DNA of 64,000 nt. Origin: Arthrobacter bambusae (GTDB lineage: Bacteria > Actinomycetota > Actinomycetes > Actinomycetales > Micrococcaceae). Location: the NCBI RefSeq assembly GCF_030812595.1, contig NZ_JAUSSZ010000014.1, positions 41,407 through 105,406 on the forward strand, read 5' to 3'. A program made the translations under genes and the position numbers. Shown here piece after piece: positions 1 to 8,522 of this stretch (positions are counted from its first letter, which is position 1; each line of letters opens with the position of its first letter). The notes below the pieces were generated by a model, which ran no database searches, was not told the origin of the DNA, and saw only the letters and a list, made by a program, of their open reading frames with translations.

Positions 1-470
1 GGGACTACCCCTGGGAGCGCGTCGAGGACGAAGACCTTGCCTTGGTTCCGCTCATGAACGATCCAACGGTGCTTCTGGTACCCAGCGAGCACCCGCTTGC
101 GGCGCGCCGTTCGGTGAAGATCGAGTCACTGCGGGACCAGGAATGGATCGTGCGCGATGAGCACCCCGTGGCCGATGTCCTGCGCCGCGTCTGCCGGGAC
201 GCGGGCTTCGAGCCGCGCATCGCCTTCGCCGCGAACGACTACCAGGAGACCCAGGGCATGGTGGCCGCGGGAATCGGGATCGCCCTCGCTCCCCAACTCG
301 CGCTCAGCGCGCTCCGCCCTGACATCGTCGCCGTTCCGCTCGCCGGAGCGCCGGCGCGAAGGATCCTCCTCGCACACCTCGCCAACCGCAGGCTCAGTCC
401 CGCCGGCCAGCAAGCCGCGGCGGTGTTCCGCTCCACCGCCAAGGGAACCCGCGCCGTAAAGGCCGGTTAG
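1..470 (+). CDS. LysR-family transcriptional regulator, C-terminal fragment
   Basis: The reading frame is open at the left edge, so only the C-terminal ~155 residues are present. They match the LysR effector-binding domain: a strand with VLLVPSEHPLA, then the 'EWIVRDE' segment, then 'GMVAAGIGIALAP', the conserved turn after the second lobe. The N-terminal winged helix-turn-helix lies outside the window, so the target genes cannot be read here. LysR proteins usually sense a small molecule and control a divergent gene. The first downstream genes run the same way, so the partner is probably off the left edge. Confidence 0.85.
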   Translation, partial: DYPWERVEDEDLALVPLMNDPTVLLVPSEHPLAARRSVKIESLRDQEWIVRDEHPVADVLRRVCRDAGFEPRIAFAANDYQETQGMVAAGIGIALAPQLALSALRPDIVAVPLAGAPARRILLAHLANRRLSPAGQQAAAVFRSTAKGTRAVKAG

Positions 471-600
471 AGTACGACGGCGGCGGGCTGGCAAGTCTCG
501 TGTTCAAGGCGGCCCCTTCCGGCGAAGTCCATGAGCCTGTAGGGTCTGGGGACGACGCGAGTCGCGCTCAGGGGAGCACAAATATGAATAGGAGCTTCAA

Positions 601-711
601 TTGCGAAGACTACATATTTCTGCCTCAGCCCTTGTCTGTCTTTCTCTTCTAACGAGCCTCTTTTCAGCCGCACCGGCACACGCCGGTGTTGGTCCAAAGA
701 GTCGGGCTTGA
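601..711 (+). CDS. short secreted peptide with signal sequence
   Basis: A 36-residue ORF starts at TTG, with AGGAG six bases upstream. The protein is almost entirely a Sec signal peptide: basic start MRRLH, a hydrophobic core rich in Leu, Ser and Ala, and a PAHA cleavage site. Only eight residues (GVGPKSRA) remain after predicted cleavage. The stop is 10 bases before the ATG of the next gene, and that gene's Shine-Dalgarno begins right at the stop, so the two are probably translationally coupled. No family is recognised. It could be an exported signalling peptide, a translational leader, or the remnant of a longer secreted protein. Confidence 0.5.
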   Translation: MRRLHISASALVCLSLLTSLFSAAPAHAGVGPKSRA

Positions 712-721
712 GGGGGAAAGC

Positions 722-1000
722 ATGGACCACGTAAGAAACCGGCTGCTCACTGTTGGCGTGCTGATCATCGCGGGAGGAGTGATCTTTGAAACGATGGCCA
801 CAAATTTGCTCGCGGAGACGTTCTCTCTTCAGCGAGGGAGCAGCGGGAATGTGGGTCCTCTGCTGATCGACTTCATCGTGTCGCTGGTTCGTTTCGGACT
901 GGCACCGCTCGGCGCATCGCTCGTGGCCCTCGGTATTGCAGCTCACATTATTCGAGACCACTTTCCAACCCTTTTCCCGCCCCAGAAGGAAACCGAGTAA
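722..1000 (+). CDS. small two-helix membrane protein, unknown function
   Basis: The protein has 92 residues. ATG was chosen because the run GAGGGGGAAAG ends just before it; an upstream in-frame GTG has no such site. Two hydrophobic segments are visible, near residues 8-27 (LLTVGVLIIAGGVIFETMA) and 45-75 (LLIDFIVSLVRFGLAPLGASL onward), with a basic/proline-rich tail. No domain is recognised. It follows the short signal-peptide ORF with a 10-base gap, so the pair may act together at the membrane. Confidence 0.6.
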   Translation: MDHVRNRLLTVGVLIIAGGVIFETMATNLLAETFSLQRGSSGNVGPLLIDFIVSLVRFGLAPLGASLVALGIAAHIIRDHFPTLFPPQKETE

Positions 1001-1418
1001 GAAGGCACAGTGGGGGCCTGCGGCGCCACCATGCTCTTTGGTGATCGTTTCCCGTTGTCGGAAGGTGTGGCCGGCCAATGCAAGTTGGCCGGCCACAGAC
1101 TTTGCCAAGTAGGTCTTCAAGGCAAAGTCCTCCGCCCGGTGCTCAGGGGGGCTGACAATCGGGCGGACCATCCGGGGGACGGAGAGACCCCACAAAGAAC
1201 GCTACGGCTCGCGGGGTTCCATTAGGTGGCGATTTTCCCGGATTGAGTGGTGTTTGGCACGAAATTGAGTGGTCGACGGGTCAACACTCATTGGCAGGCA
1301 ATATGCCACTCAATTCGCGGTCATCTACCACTCAGTGCTTTAACGCGAACCTAGGCTCGTACTAGGACCGCGTCCGTCTAGGAAAGCCCTGGCCAAGGCC
1401 GCTAGAGAGAAGGCAATC
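1001..1418. other. intergenic region carrying a phased repeat array
   Basis: This stretch of about 420 bases has no convincing gene. A long minus-strand frame (467-1195) crosses it but has no family resemblance. The notable content is the array of ATTGAGTGG / CCACTCAAT motifs between 1242 and 1337, annotated separately. The last ~30 bases carry the purine-rich site GAGAGAAGG for the next ORF. Confidence 0.6.
1242..1337. repeat. bipolar array of CACTCAAT motifs with 22-bp period
   Basis: ATTGAGTGG occurs at 1242 and 1264, exactly 22 bp apart. The reverse-complement form CACTCA(A/T)T or CACTCAGT then occurs at 1285, 1307 and 1329, again 22 bp apart. The array therefore has two forward units, an inversion centre near 1273-1284, and three reverse units. 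A related array lies at 28779-28831. The sequence between units is not conserved, so only the motif and its spacing repeat. Confidence 0.75.
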
Positions 1419-1667
1419 GTGAAATGGTACCGTTGTGCCCATCCACCGATCTTCACTGCCTCCTTGGCGCCCCTCTTTATGACCAATTGGGATCTGTGGA
1501 TCCGAATCCTGTTACCCGCGGTGGTCCTGGTTTCCTACGTGATCAACGAAGTGATTCTTCACCGGCGAACGAGGGCCGCGCAAGAACGCGAAGCCGCGCT
1601 TGATCGCACCGATCCGATGATGCACGCCTACCGGGAGTCAAGTACTCCGCCAACGGGCAATGAGTAA
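1419..1667 (+). CDS. small single-pass membrane protein, unknown function
   Basis: The frame has 82 residues from GTG, with GAGAGAAGG a few bases upstream. One strongly hydrophobic segment (residues ~27-45, LWIRILLPAVVLVSYVINEV) is followed by a basic, charged cytoplasmic tail (LHRRTRAAQEREAALDR). An internal ATG at 1479 would give a 62-residue form but has no visible ribosome site. No family is recognised. It sits directly behind the 22-bp-period array, as does another small membrane protein at 28928. Confidence 0.5.
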   Translation: MKWYRCAHPPIFTASLAPLFMTNWDLWIRILLPAVVLVSYVINEVILHRRTRAAQEREAALDRTDPMMHAYRESSTPPTGNE

Positions 1668-1697
1668 GAGGGATCTTCGTGATCGAAGGCCCGAGCT

Positions 1698-1955
1698 GTG
1701 AAGGCGATCATCGTGTTGGCAGCTGTGGTTCCTTGGTTGTTGGGTTTCTACGCGGTGTTCTTCGTTTCAGCCCAGTACACAGGACGGGGCCTTTTCGAGT
1801 CCTATCTGGCGTTCCAAGGCGGCTCCCATCTTGGCAACGTCATCTGGTTCAGTGTGTGGACCGGCATGACGTCCGGACCGGGCAAATGTTTCGAGTTCCC
1901 ACCCAGCGGCCCGCTCAACTCTCTGAGACCAGGAAAGTGGCTCGAAGTTCTCTGA
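1698..1955 (+). CDS. possible small membrane protein
   Basis: An 85-residue frame starts at GTG, 30 bases after the previous gene on the same strand. The N-terminus (MKAIIVLAAVVPWLLGFYAVFF) is a clear hydrophobic segment. The second half is Gly/Pro-rich and unlike a membrane protein, so the ORF may be frameshifted near codon 55 or the C-terminus may not be natural. The Shine-Dalgarno (GAAGG) is weak. Function unknown. Confidence 0.35.
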   Translation: MKAIIVLAAVVPWLLGFYAVFFVSAQYTGRGLFESYLAFQGGSHLGNVIWFSVWTGMTSGPGKCFEFPPSGPLNSLRPGKWLEVL

Positions 1956-2007
1956 AACTGTTGCGCCACCGTGCGAGTGGTACTGTCTCGGACTGCTATG
2001 GCGTAAT

Positions 2008-3417
2008 TCATAGCCGCTGGCTACCGGCAGCGCGGGAAGGCTGTCGACTGAGCGTCTGAACTAAGCGAGGGGGACGGCCCAATGAGAGCTCGCGTTGGTG
2101 GCCGGGCGGTTCGGGTCCAGTGGGTCCATGGTTCGCAGTCAGGAGAGTAACGATCAGCAGCATCATGGCCGTATTAAGCGACGCGCTAGAAAAGTAAAGC
2201 GGAGTTTCGACGGCAAATCTCGAGACATAGACCATCAGCATTGCCAATATCGGCCCTCTATAGCTTATGGGCTGGCGCCAAGCAGCACGGAACATCAACC
2301 AGAGCAAGACAGCGAGAATGACCAAGCCTAGGAATCCGCGCTCGATTAGCGTTTGGATGATTTGGTTGTGGGCATTTGAATGGCCTGCGTCAATATTTAG
2401 CCCAAGTGCGTCCCATCGGAAGCGAGTGTCGAAGACAAGAGCTCCTCTACCGATTAACGGGCTGCCCCAAAGGGGGACAAGAGATTGGGTCCAAATGTCT
2501 GTCCGTCCGTTTAATGTCGAAAAATCTCGTTGGTTAGTTGTCTCCTCGAGCGCTCCCAAGATGACATCTTGAAACGCTATCGACGCGATGATTGCAGCAA
2601 CGACAAGGGGTGCGGCAAGCCTGACTGACGAGTTCTTCGCTCGACCGATAATCCAGAAGAATGCCCCAATGACGGCAGCAAGCCATGCCCCACGTGACTG
2701 GGTTAGCAGTAGGACGACGACCGTTGCGACCAGATTTAACGGAATGAATCGCCGGCGCCCAGTCGCACGCAGCAGTTCAACAAAGATTGCCACTGCGGCC
2801 ACGGTGCCTAGGCCGTTTGGGTGTGTCGTTACCCCAGCCAGCTGTTTGAACCCGAACAGTTCCCTGCCTTGCACGTCCCAAAACGCGAGGGATGGGGAAA
2901 TGATCATCAACGCAAGACTGGACCAAATATAGGCGCGAAGACACCTCCGAATAACTGGAAGCGCCTCGGCGAAGGTCCATGTCGCACCAATACCCACACC
3001 TGCCACCAGGAGGTACGTGTATGTCATACCAAGCTCCCACGGCTGAGCATTAGCGAGCGACGAGAAAAAACCGACGGCCCCATACGAGATCAAAGACCAC
3101 GCGATCGGAGACATGGCCATCGGGATTTTCCGGACGATTGCCAGCATTACTGCGATCACGAAGATGGCTATTGCCCCGATCGTCGCTACTTTCGCGGCTG
3201 CATCTCCCGCAGGGTTCGCGAGGACATCTGTGGTTGATGTGCTTGTCAAGCGCGGGCTGACCACCGAGGAAGCAATTGACAACGCTGTCACGGAGTAAAC
3301 AACAAGCGATGGGAAAAGATGCTTCGACGCGCCGGTCTTGCTCGTCAGCACGATTGCGACAACAACGAATGCAACCGAAGTCGCCAAAGCGCCCAAGAGC
3401 ACAGAAGTTGCAGTCAT
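2008..3417 (-). CDS. O-antigen polymerase/ligase-like membrane protein (Wzy/WaaL superfamily)
   Basis: A polytopic membrane protein of ~469 residues. The ATG at 3417 was chosen because GGGGGA lies four bases upstream; the longer frame to 3540 begins with non-hydrophobic sequence. About ten hydrophobic segments are visible. The signature of the Wzy_C/O-antigen-ligase family is present late in the protein: GRTDIW, then a large outer loop with GHSNAHNQIIQTLIERG before the last helices. Such enzymes polymerise lipid-linked repeat units or transfer finished glycan on the outer face of the membrane. The protein ends in a polar Pro/Arg-rich tail. It is the best polymerase candidate for the polysaccharide genes at 10.7-31 kb. 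Confidence 0.75.
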   Translation of the reverse strand: MTATSVLLGALATSVAFVVVAIVLTSKTGASKHLFPSLVVYSVTALSIASSVVSPRLTSTSTTDVLANPAGDAAAKVATIGAIAIFVIAVMLAIVRKIPMAMSPIAWSLISYGAVGFFSSLANAQPWELGMTYTYLLVAGVGIGATWTFAEALPVIRRCLRAYIWSSLALMIISPSLAFWDVQGRELFGFKQLAGVTTHPNGLGTVAAVAIFVELLRATGRRRFIPLNLVATVVVLLLTQSRGAWLAAVIGAFFWIIGRAKNSSVRLAAPLVVAAIIASIAFQDVILGALEETTNQRDFSTLNGRTDIWTQSLVPLWGSPLIGRGALVFDTRFRWDALGLNIDAGHSNAHNQIIQTLIERGFLGLVILAVLLWLMFRAAWRQPISYRGPILAMLMVYVSRFAVETPLYFSSASLNTAMMLLIVTLLTANHGPTGPEPPGHQRELSLGRPPRLVQTLSRQPSRAAGSQRL

Positions 3418-4075
3418 GATTCCCCCAGTGTTGAGACCTGCAGCGATTCTACCGTCCCACACCAGAAGTAGGTTGCCACATCGCGTGTGCCCACGTACGG
3501 AGGAGCCGCCAGACCCCATGGAACCAAACAGCCGGTTCAAGGTCGCACACCCGCCGTGGAACGCAAAAAGGTAGCGTGACTACCTCATGGACAGCCGCCC
3601 GCCGTCGCCGCTACCGATTGTCCGGCGTTTTAAAATGCCGCTTCTCACAAGGCTTGCATAATTCCATCAATTTGCCTATTCATCTGATCTTGTACTTGTT
3701 TACTGATCCCGCATTTCTGGATGCACGCGTCAACCTCATGGATTTTTTGAACGAAAGTTGCTCCTTAGCCCGTCGTGGCGGGTCTTGAGTCGACATGCTA
3801 CGCCTGCCGCGCCTTTCTTTGAGATCTCCAAACGGTTGAGCTCGCCCACCTCCGCGCAAGTATTCAAACGATTAGGACCGTACGAAAGAGCGTACCTGGG
3901 CCGCGGCGAGCAAGTGTTCCCGGCAAAAAAGACGGGTACCGCCTACTGTGGTTCGGGAACATTGCACCATTTAGCGTTCTGGTCATATTGATTAACCAGG
4001 TCTGCGAATTCGTCAGCTGAGTAACTGACCACAAGGATCACTTCGGTTAGTCAACCGGTATATGTCTTCTGGGGT
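3418..4075. other. divergent intergenic region between polymerase and beta-helix gene
   Basis: About 660 bases with lower GC than the flanks. Short frames here show no family resemblance. It should hold the two divergent promoters, for the minus-strand polymerase and the plus-strand Tat protein. A near-palindromic GGTTAGTCAACC lies at 4045-4056, shortly before the start of the plus-strand gene. No RNA gene or terminator was recognised. Confidence 0.4.
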
Positions 4076-4078
4076 TTG

Positions 4079-5893
4079 GTGATCAGAGTGCACGAAGAAT
4101 ATGGGGAAAGGGCGACGCCATTGGCTGGCGGGGGCACCGTCCAGCGCCGCGGGCTGTTTAGATTGGGGGCGCTTGCAACCGCAGTAACGGGCGCCGCCGC
4201 AGTATCAGGCTACGGCGCGGGCCCAGCCCAAGCCGCTACGCAAACGGGCCCGGTGCCGAGTGCACTAAGTGCCACCGACCCTGCCACCATTTGCGCACCG
4301 GCCGCAACCACTGTTCCGAAATGGGTCCCTGCGACAGCCTATACGGCTGGGCAGCAGGTTATATCCCCAGCTGGGGACATCGTCTCTGCGGTGGTTTCGC
4401 ACGGGTCGGGCACGACGTTCGACCCAGTCAACTGGGCCTGGTCGCCCACCTTCGCACTTGCTTTGGTCGGCGGGAAGGCTCCGGTCCGAAAAGATGAGTT
4501 GATCATCAACGTGAGAGACTATGGCGCTCTCGGAGATGGCGTAGCTGATGACACGACAGCCATCCAGGCAGCAATCGCGGCGTCCGCTAAGCAGTTAACT
4601 TCGTCCGGCGCCGGCGCAGGACGGCCGGTATTCTTCCCCGCCGGCCGGTATAAGGTCACGAGCACAATAACAGTCCCAACTGGGACGGTTCTTGAGGGCG
4701 CCTCAGGCGGCGTTTGGAACACGAATAAGGGCGAGTCGCGCATCTTCATGTCGAACCTGAGATCAACTCTGATTGCCAACGCCGACCAGACCAATGGCGA
4801 TAGCGACATTGAGATTCGCCACCTCAAGCTCATGGGCTCGGGCGGAAACGTTCTGGATTTCAAAGCCTCGGGGGCGGGCGGCACCGACGGCGTCACGTGC
4901 CGTCGCATCCTAATCGTCGATTGTTACATCACAAACACGGCAGGAAACGGTATCCGATTCTCAGATGTTCAGGTCTCCCAAATCCGCGGATGCTACGTAT
5001 CCGGTAACACTGGCCACTCGATCTACTTTCAGTCGTCCTATGACAACGAAATCACCGGATGCCAAATCGACACATTTCAAGGTGCAACCGGGGCCTTTGG
5101 CGGCGACGGCATCCACATGGATAACACAGGGGGTTCAGCCGGATACTCTGATTACAACATCATTCACAACAACTTCATCTTCCTCTGCACGAACGGAATC
5201 GGCATCACAAGCGGCCGCGGAAACGTGATCACCGGAAACCGCATCAACACTTGCAATTACGGCATAATGATGCAGACATTCGGCGGAGCAACCAACATCG
5301 AACGAAACCTCGTCACCGGTAACGCCTTTTATGATCATGGCTACAAGACAGGCGGCGTCGGCGTCCTCATCGACGGAACATCGCAGTACAACACCGTCTC
5401 AGTAAACCAATTCAGCCGCGAAACGGGATCTGGATTCAACTATGCTGTGCAAACTGGTGCGACAGCGTCAAACAACGTCGTCAATGGCAACGCCGCAAGA
5501 AATATGGTTCAAGGCAAGTCGTTCAACGACAGCTCATCGAATACAAACACTTACATCAACAATTCTGTTGCCGAGCGGGGAATGAGAGTGTCTACCGTTC
5601 TCACATCAGCCGGTGTTGTGGCGTTCGATGCGTCATTGACGAATTCTTTCCAGGTCACGTTACAGGCGAATGCAACTAGCAGCACCCTGACCAACGGGCA
5701 TCAGGGCCAACAGATCACCATTTGCTGGTTGCAAGACGCAACGGGTGGGCGCACCTATTCTTGGCCGACGAACTGCCGCTTCGCCGGCGGGTCCGCGCCA
5801 AGCAACACCACCGCGAATCGTCAGACGAGCGCGACGTTCATGCTCAGCGGCTCTCTATGGATGGAGATAGGTAGAGCCGTTCAAGTCGGTTAA
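4079..5893 (+). CDS. Tat-exported parallel beta-helix protein (pectate-lyase-3/GH28-like), putative polysaccharide lyase or hydrolase
   Basis: About 604 residues from GTG; TTG at 4076 and GTG at 4088 are alternatives. The N-terminus has a twin-arginine signal: QRRGLFRLG, a hydrophobic Ala-rich core, then a cleavage-like AQA. Residues ~80-120 resemble a small carbohydrate-binding module (WVPATAYTAGQQV ... NWAW). From ~145 the Pectate_lyase_3 start is clear: NVRDYGALGDGVADDT followed by AIQAAI. A long array of Asn-rich rungs follows, then a beta-rich C-terminal domain. Such proteins bind and cleave acidic polysaccharides and also occur as phage tailspikes. The Tat signal argues for cellular export. 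Next to a Wzy-like polymerase, a depolymerase or trimming role for the cell's own polysaccharide is a reasonable inference. Substrate and catalytic residues are not assigned. Confidence 0.75.
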   Translation: MIRVHEEYGERATPLAGGGTVQRRGLFRLGALATAVTGAAAVSGYGAGPAQAATQTGPVPSALSATDPATICAPAATTVPKWVPATAYTAGQQVISPAGDIVSAVVSHGSGTTFDPVNWAWSPTFALALVGGKAPVRKDELIINVRDYGALGDGVADDTTAIQAAIAASAKQLTSSGAGAGRPVFFPAGRYKVTSTITVPTGTVLEGASGGVWNTNKGESRIFMSNLRSTLIANADQTNGDSDIEIRHLKLMGSGGNVLDFKASGAGGTDGVTCRRILIVDCYITNTAGNGIRFSDVQVSQIRGCYVSGNTGHSIYFQSSYDNEITGCQIDTFQGATGAFGGDGIHMDNTGGSAGYSDYNIIHNNFIFLCTNGIGITSGRGNVITGNRINTCNYGIMMQTFGGATNIERNLVTGNAFYDHGYKTGGVGVLIDGTSQYNTVSVNQFSRETGSGFNYAVQTGATASNNVVNGNAARNMVQGKSFNDSSSNTNTYINNSVAERGMRVSTVLTSAGVVAFDASLTNSFQVTLQANATSSTLTNGHQGQQITICWLQDATGGRTYSWPTNCRFAGGSAPSNTTANRQTSATFMLSGSLWMEIGRAVQVG

Positions 5894-5949
5894 ACCAGGC
5901 GGCTGGCCCCACACTGAGCGGCCGGCGTCAGCTTGGCCATGACTTCCCC

Positions 5950-7392
5950 CTACAAATCCACCAGCGCCGTCCCCGGGTTCTCAATTGCGTCCGCGACATA
6001 CCTGAGGAACCCGGCAGCAGTTTCGCCATCGCACACACGGTGGTCGAAGGCCAACGTCAGCTCGGCAACCTTGCGGACGGCGAGCTCCCCATCCGCTACC
6101 CAGGGTTTGTCGATGATGCGGCCTACGCCGAGCATCGCAACCTCAGGGTAGTTGATGATCGCGGCGGAGCCGTCGACGCCAAACACCCCGTAGTTATTCA
6201 ACGTAAACGTGCCGCTGGCCAGCTCGGTCGGCGTCGCCTTGCCGTCCCGTGCGACGGCGGTGAGCCGGCGGATCTCCGTGTCCAGCTCGCGAGCGTTCAT
6301 CAGGTGGGCGTTGCGGACAGAAGGAACCACCAGACCGCGGTCCGTCTGCGCAGCGAAGCCCAAGTTGATCCCGTCGAACGCGATGATCTCCTGCATCTCG
6401 CCGCCTGCCGCATCTTCGGCGGTGACGATTCGAGTGTTCAGTTCGGGGTACTTTTTTAGCCCAGCCGTGACAAAACGGGCGATGAACGCGAGCAACCCAG
6501 GAGTCCCGTGCGGATGGCGCTTCTTGAGTTCTGCACGCATCTCAAGGAGCGCAGTGGCATCAACATCTACCCAGACAGTCGCCTCGGGGATCTCGGACCG
6601 GCTGCGGGTCATGTTCGCCGCAACAGCCTTGCGCACCCCACGAACCGGAGTACGGGAAGCAACAGACAGGCCGGTTCGCGCGTCCTGCACACCGGTGGTC
6701 TGCTCAACCACGGCCGGCGCCTCGACAGGAGCAGCTTCACGAGGACCACCCTCGCGGGGAGCTGAACCGATCGCAGCTTCAACATCGCGCCGGAGGATGA
6801 GCCCGCTCTCCCCCGAACCTGGCACTTCGTCCAGCGAGACCCCATGGTCCCGAGCCATCTTCCGCACCAAAGGGGAAATCACTGCGGAGAGCTTCCCTGG
6901 AATCCGCGTACGAGACAACGCGAGTTCGGCAATGTCGGGCTCCGCGGCCAGAGCAGTCGCTGATGCAGGAGCCTTACGTGGCCTGGTACGCCGAGCCTCG
7001 CCGCCACCGGACGTGCCGTAGCCGATGAGGACGTTCCCCGATCCGGCCTTCTCCTCGGTCCTGTAGGCCTCCGCCGCTGCGGAAACAGCGGGCGCCTCGG
7101 CAACTTTTTCGTCCGTGGCCCGGGACTCCTCAGGAACCGAAGCCCCAACAGGGGCCACCGAAATCAGCGGCTTCCCGACGTCGAGCGTCTGGCCGGCCTC
7201 GCCGTGCAGCACGGCGACAATGCCCGCATACGGTGAAGGCACTTCCACCATGGACTTCGCGGTCTCAACTTCGGCGATCGGCTGGTCCACACGAATCTCA
7301 TCGCCCACGGCAACCAGCCAGTTGACGAGTTCGGCCTCGGTAAGGCCTTCGCCGAGGTCCGGAAGCAGGAACACCTGCATATCTGAGCTCAT
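5950..7392 (-). CDS. bkdC: branched-chain alpha-keto acid dehydrogenase E2 (dihydrolipoamide acyltransferase)
   Basis: About 480 residues from ATG, two bases after the E1-beta stop, with GGGAGAAC as ribosome site. Domain order: lipoyl domain (residues ~5-80, lipoylated Lys46 in VETAKSMVEV), an Ala/Pro/Arg-rich linker, a peripheral subunit-binding domain (~165-205, ISPLVRKMARDHGVSL), and the 2-oxoacid acyltransferase domain with catalytic DHRVCDG near the C-terminus. It transfers the acyl group from E1-bound TPP to CoA. The complex oxidises the keto acids of Val, Leu and Ile and supplies branched primers for iso/anteiso fatty acids. E3 is not in this window. Confidence 0.92.
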   Translation of the reverse strand: MSSDMQVFLLPDLGEGLTEAELVNWLVAVGDEIRVDQPIAEVETAKSMVEVPSPYAGIVAVLHGEAGQTLDVGKPLISVAPVGASVPEESRATDEKVAEAPAVSAAAEAYRTEEKAGSGNVLIGYGTSGGGEARRTRPRKAPASATALAAEPDIAELALSRTRIPGKLSAVISPLVRKMARDHGVSLDEVPGSGESGLILRRDVEAAIGSAPREGGPREAAPVEAPAVVEQTTGVQDARTGLSVASRTPVRGVRKAVAANMTRSRSEIPEATVWVDVDATALLEMRAELKKRHPHGTPGLLAFIARFVTAGLKKYPELNTRIVTAEDAAGGEMQEIIAFDGINLGFAAQTDRGLVVPSVRNAHLMNARELDTEIRRLTAVARDGKATPTELASGTFTLNNYGVFGVDGSAAIINYPEVAMLGVGRIIDKPWVADGELAVRKVAELTLAFDHRVCDGETAAGFLRYVADAIENPGTALVDL

Positions 7393-7394
7393 GG

Positions 7395-8522
7395 TCAGTT
7401 CTCCCATTGAAGATCGTCAACGGCGTCGAGGATGCGGTCGACGCTTGGCAAATAGTAGTGCTCCAGTTTCGGAGCCGGATACGGGACGTCGAAGCCAGTC
7501 ACGCGCCGGATGGGCGCGGCCAAGTAGTGGAAGCAGCGTTCCTGTACGCGAGCAACGATCTCGGAGGACACTGAGGCAAAGCCGTGTGCTTCGGCGATCA
7601 CCACGGCGCGGCCGGTCTTGCGCACGGAGGCGCTGACGGTCTCGTCGTCGAAGGGAACGATCGAGCGGACATCGATCACCTCAAGCGAGCGGCCCTCCTC
7701 TGCGGCGGCAGCGGCCGCGGCGAGCGCGGTCGGGACTGAGGGTCCGTAGGCGATAAGGGTCGCGTCAGTACCAGGGCGTGCGACGGCGGCCCGACCCTCG
7801 CTGCTGGAACCCGCGGAAACGTTCGCGGCGTGTTCTTCGCGCAGCGCGTTCAAGTCCACCTGGTCTTTGGACCAGTAGAGCTTCTTGGGTTCCATGAACA
7901 TCACGGGATCGTCGGAGTCAATCGCTTCGCGAAGCATCCGGTAGCCGTCCGCCACGGTGGCCGGGGTGTAAACCTTCAGGCCCGCGGTGTGGGCGTAGTA
8001 GGACTCGGAGGAGTCGCAGTGGTGTTCCACGCCGCCAATTCCGCCGGCGTACGGCACACGGATAACCATGGGTAGCTTGACGGCGCCCTTGGTGCGATTG
8101 TGCATCTTGGCCACGTGGCTGACGATCTGTTCGAAGGCCGGGTAAGCGAAGGCGTCGAACTGCATCTCGATGACGGGGCGCATTCCGTTCATGGCCATAC
8201 CCACGGCCATACCGACGATGCCGGATTCAGCCAAGGGAGTATCAAAGCACCGCGTCTCTCCGAAGGTGGCCATGAGACCATCGGTGATGCGGAAGACCCC
8301 GCCCAAGCGGCCAACGTCTTCGCCGAACACCAGAACCGATGAGTCGGCTTCCATTGCATCGGCCATCGCGGTGTTGAGCGCCTTGGCCATGGTGATGGTC
8401 TGTGGACCGGAGGCTTCGGCGACCGCTGCTGCGCTGGCGGCCGCGCTTGCGGTGGCAGAGCTGACGTCGCCTGTTGCTACGCGCGCGGTGGCTTCAGAGG
8501 ATGTGGTGACGGCGGGGCTCAT
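7395..8522 (-). CDS. bkdB: branched-chain alpha-keto acid dehydrogenase E1 component, beta subunit
   Basis: 375 residues with the transketolase-like pyrimidine-binding domain (LVFGEDVGRLGGVFRITDGL) and the C-terminal transketolase domain (RSIVPFDDETV). The start overlaps the E1-alpha stop by four bases (ATGA). An unusual feature is a ~37-residue N-terminal extension made largely of Ala, Ser, Thr and Val before the conserved ITMAKALN. No internal start at the conserved region is more attractive, so the extension is probably translated. It forms the E1 heterotetramer with the alpha subunit and TPP. Confidence 0.92.
   Translation of the reverse strand: MSPAVTTSSEATARVATGDVSSATASAAASAAAVAEASGPQTITMAKALNTAMADAMEADSSVLVFGEDVGRLGGVFRITDGLMATFGETRCFDTPLAESGIVGMAVGMAMNGMRPVIEMQFDAFAYPAFEQIVSHVAKMHNRTKGAVKLPMVIRVPYAGGIGGVEHHCDSSESYYAHTAGLKVYTPATVADGYRMLREAIDSDDPVMFMEPKKLYWSKDQVDLNALREEHAANVSAGSSSEGRAAVARPGTDATLIAYGPSVPTALAAAAAAAEEGRSLEVIDVRSIVPFDDETVSASVRKTGRAVVIAEAHGFASVSSEIVARVQERCFHYLAAPIRRVTGFDVPYPAPKLEHYYLPSVDRILDAVDDLQWEN

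Noticed and set aside
467..1195. 242-residue minus-strand ORF
   Set aside because: It lies opposite a membrane-protein gene with a good ribosome site, has no recognisable domain or membrane pattern, and runs through the 5' flank of the repeat region.
3576..3991. Two short plus-strand ORFs (70 and 77 residues) before the beta-helix gene
   Set aside because: Neither has a ribosome site, signal peptide or membrane segment that looks natural, and composition matches intergenic DNA.
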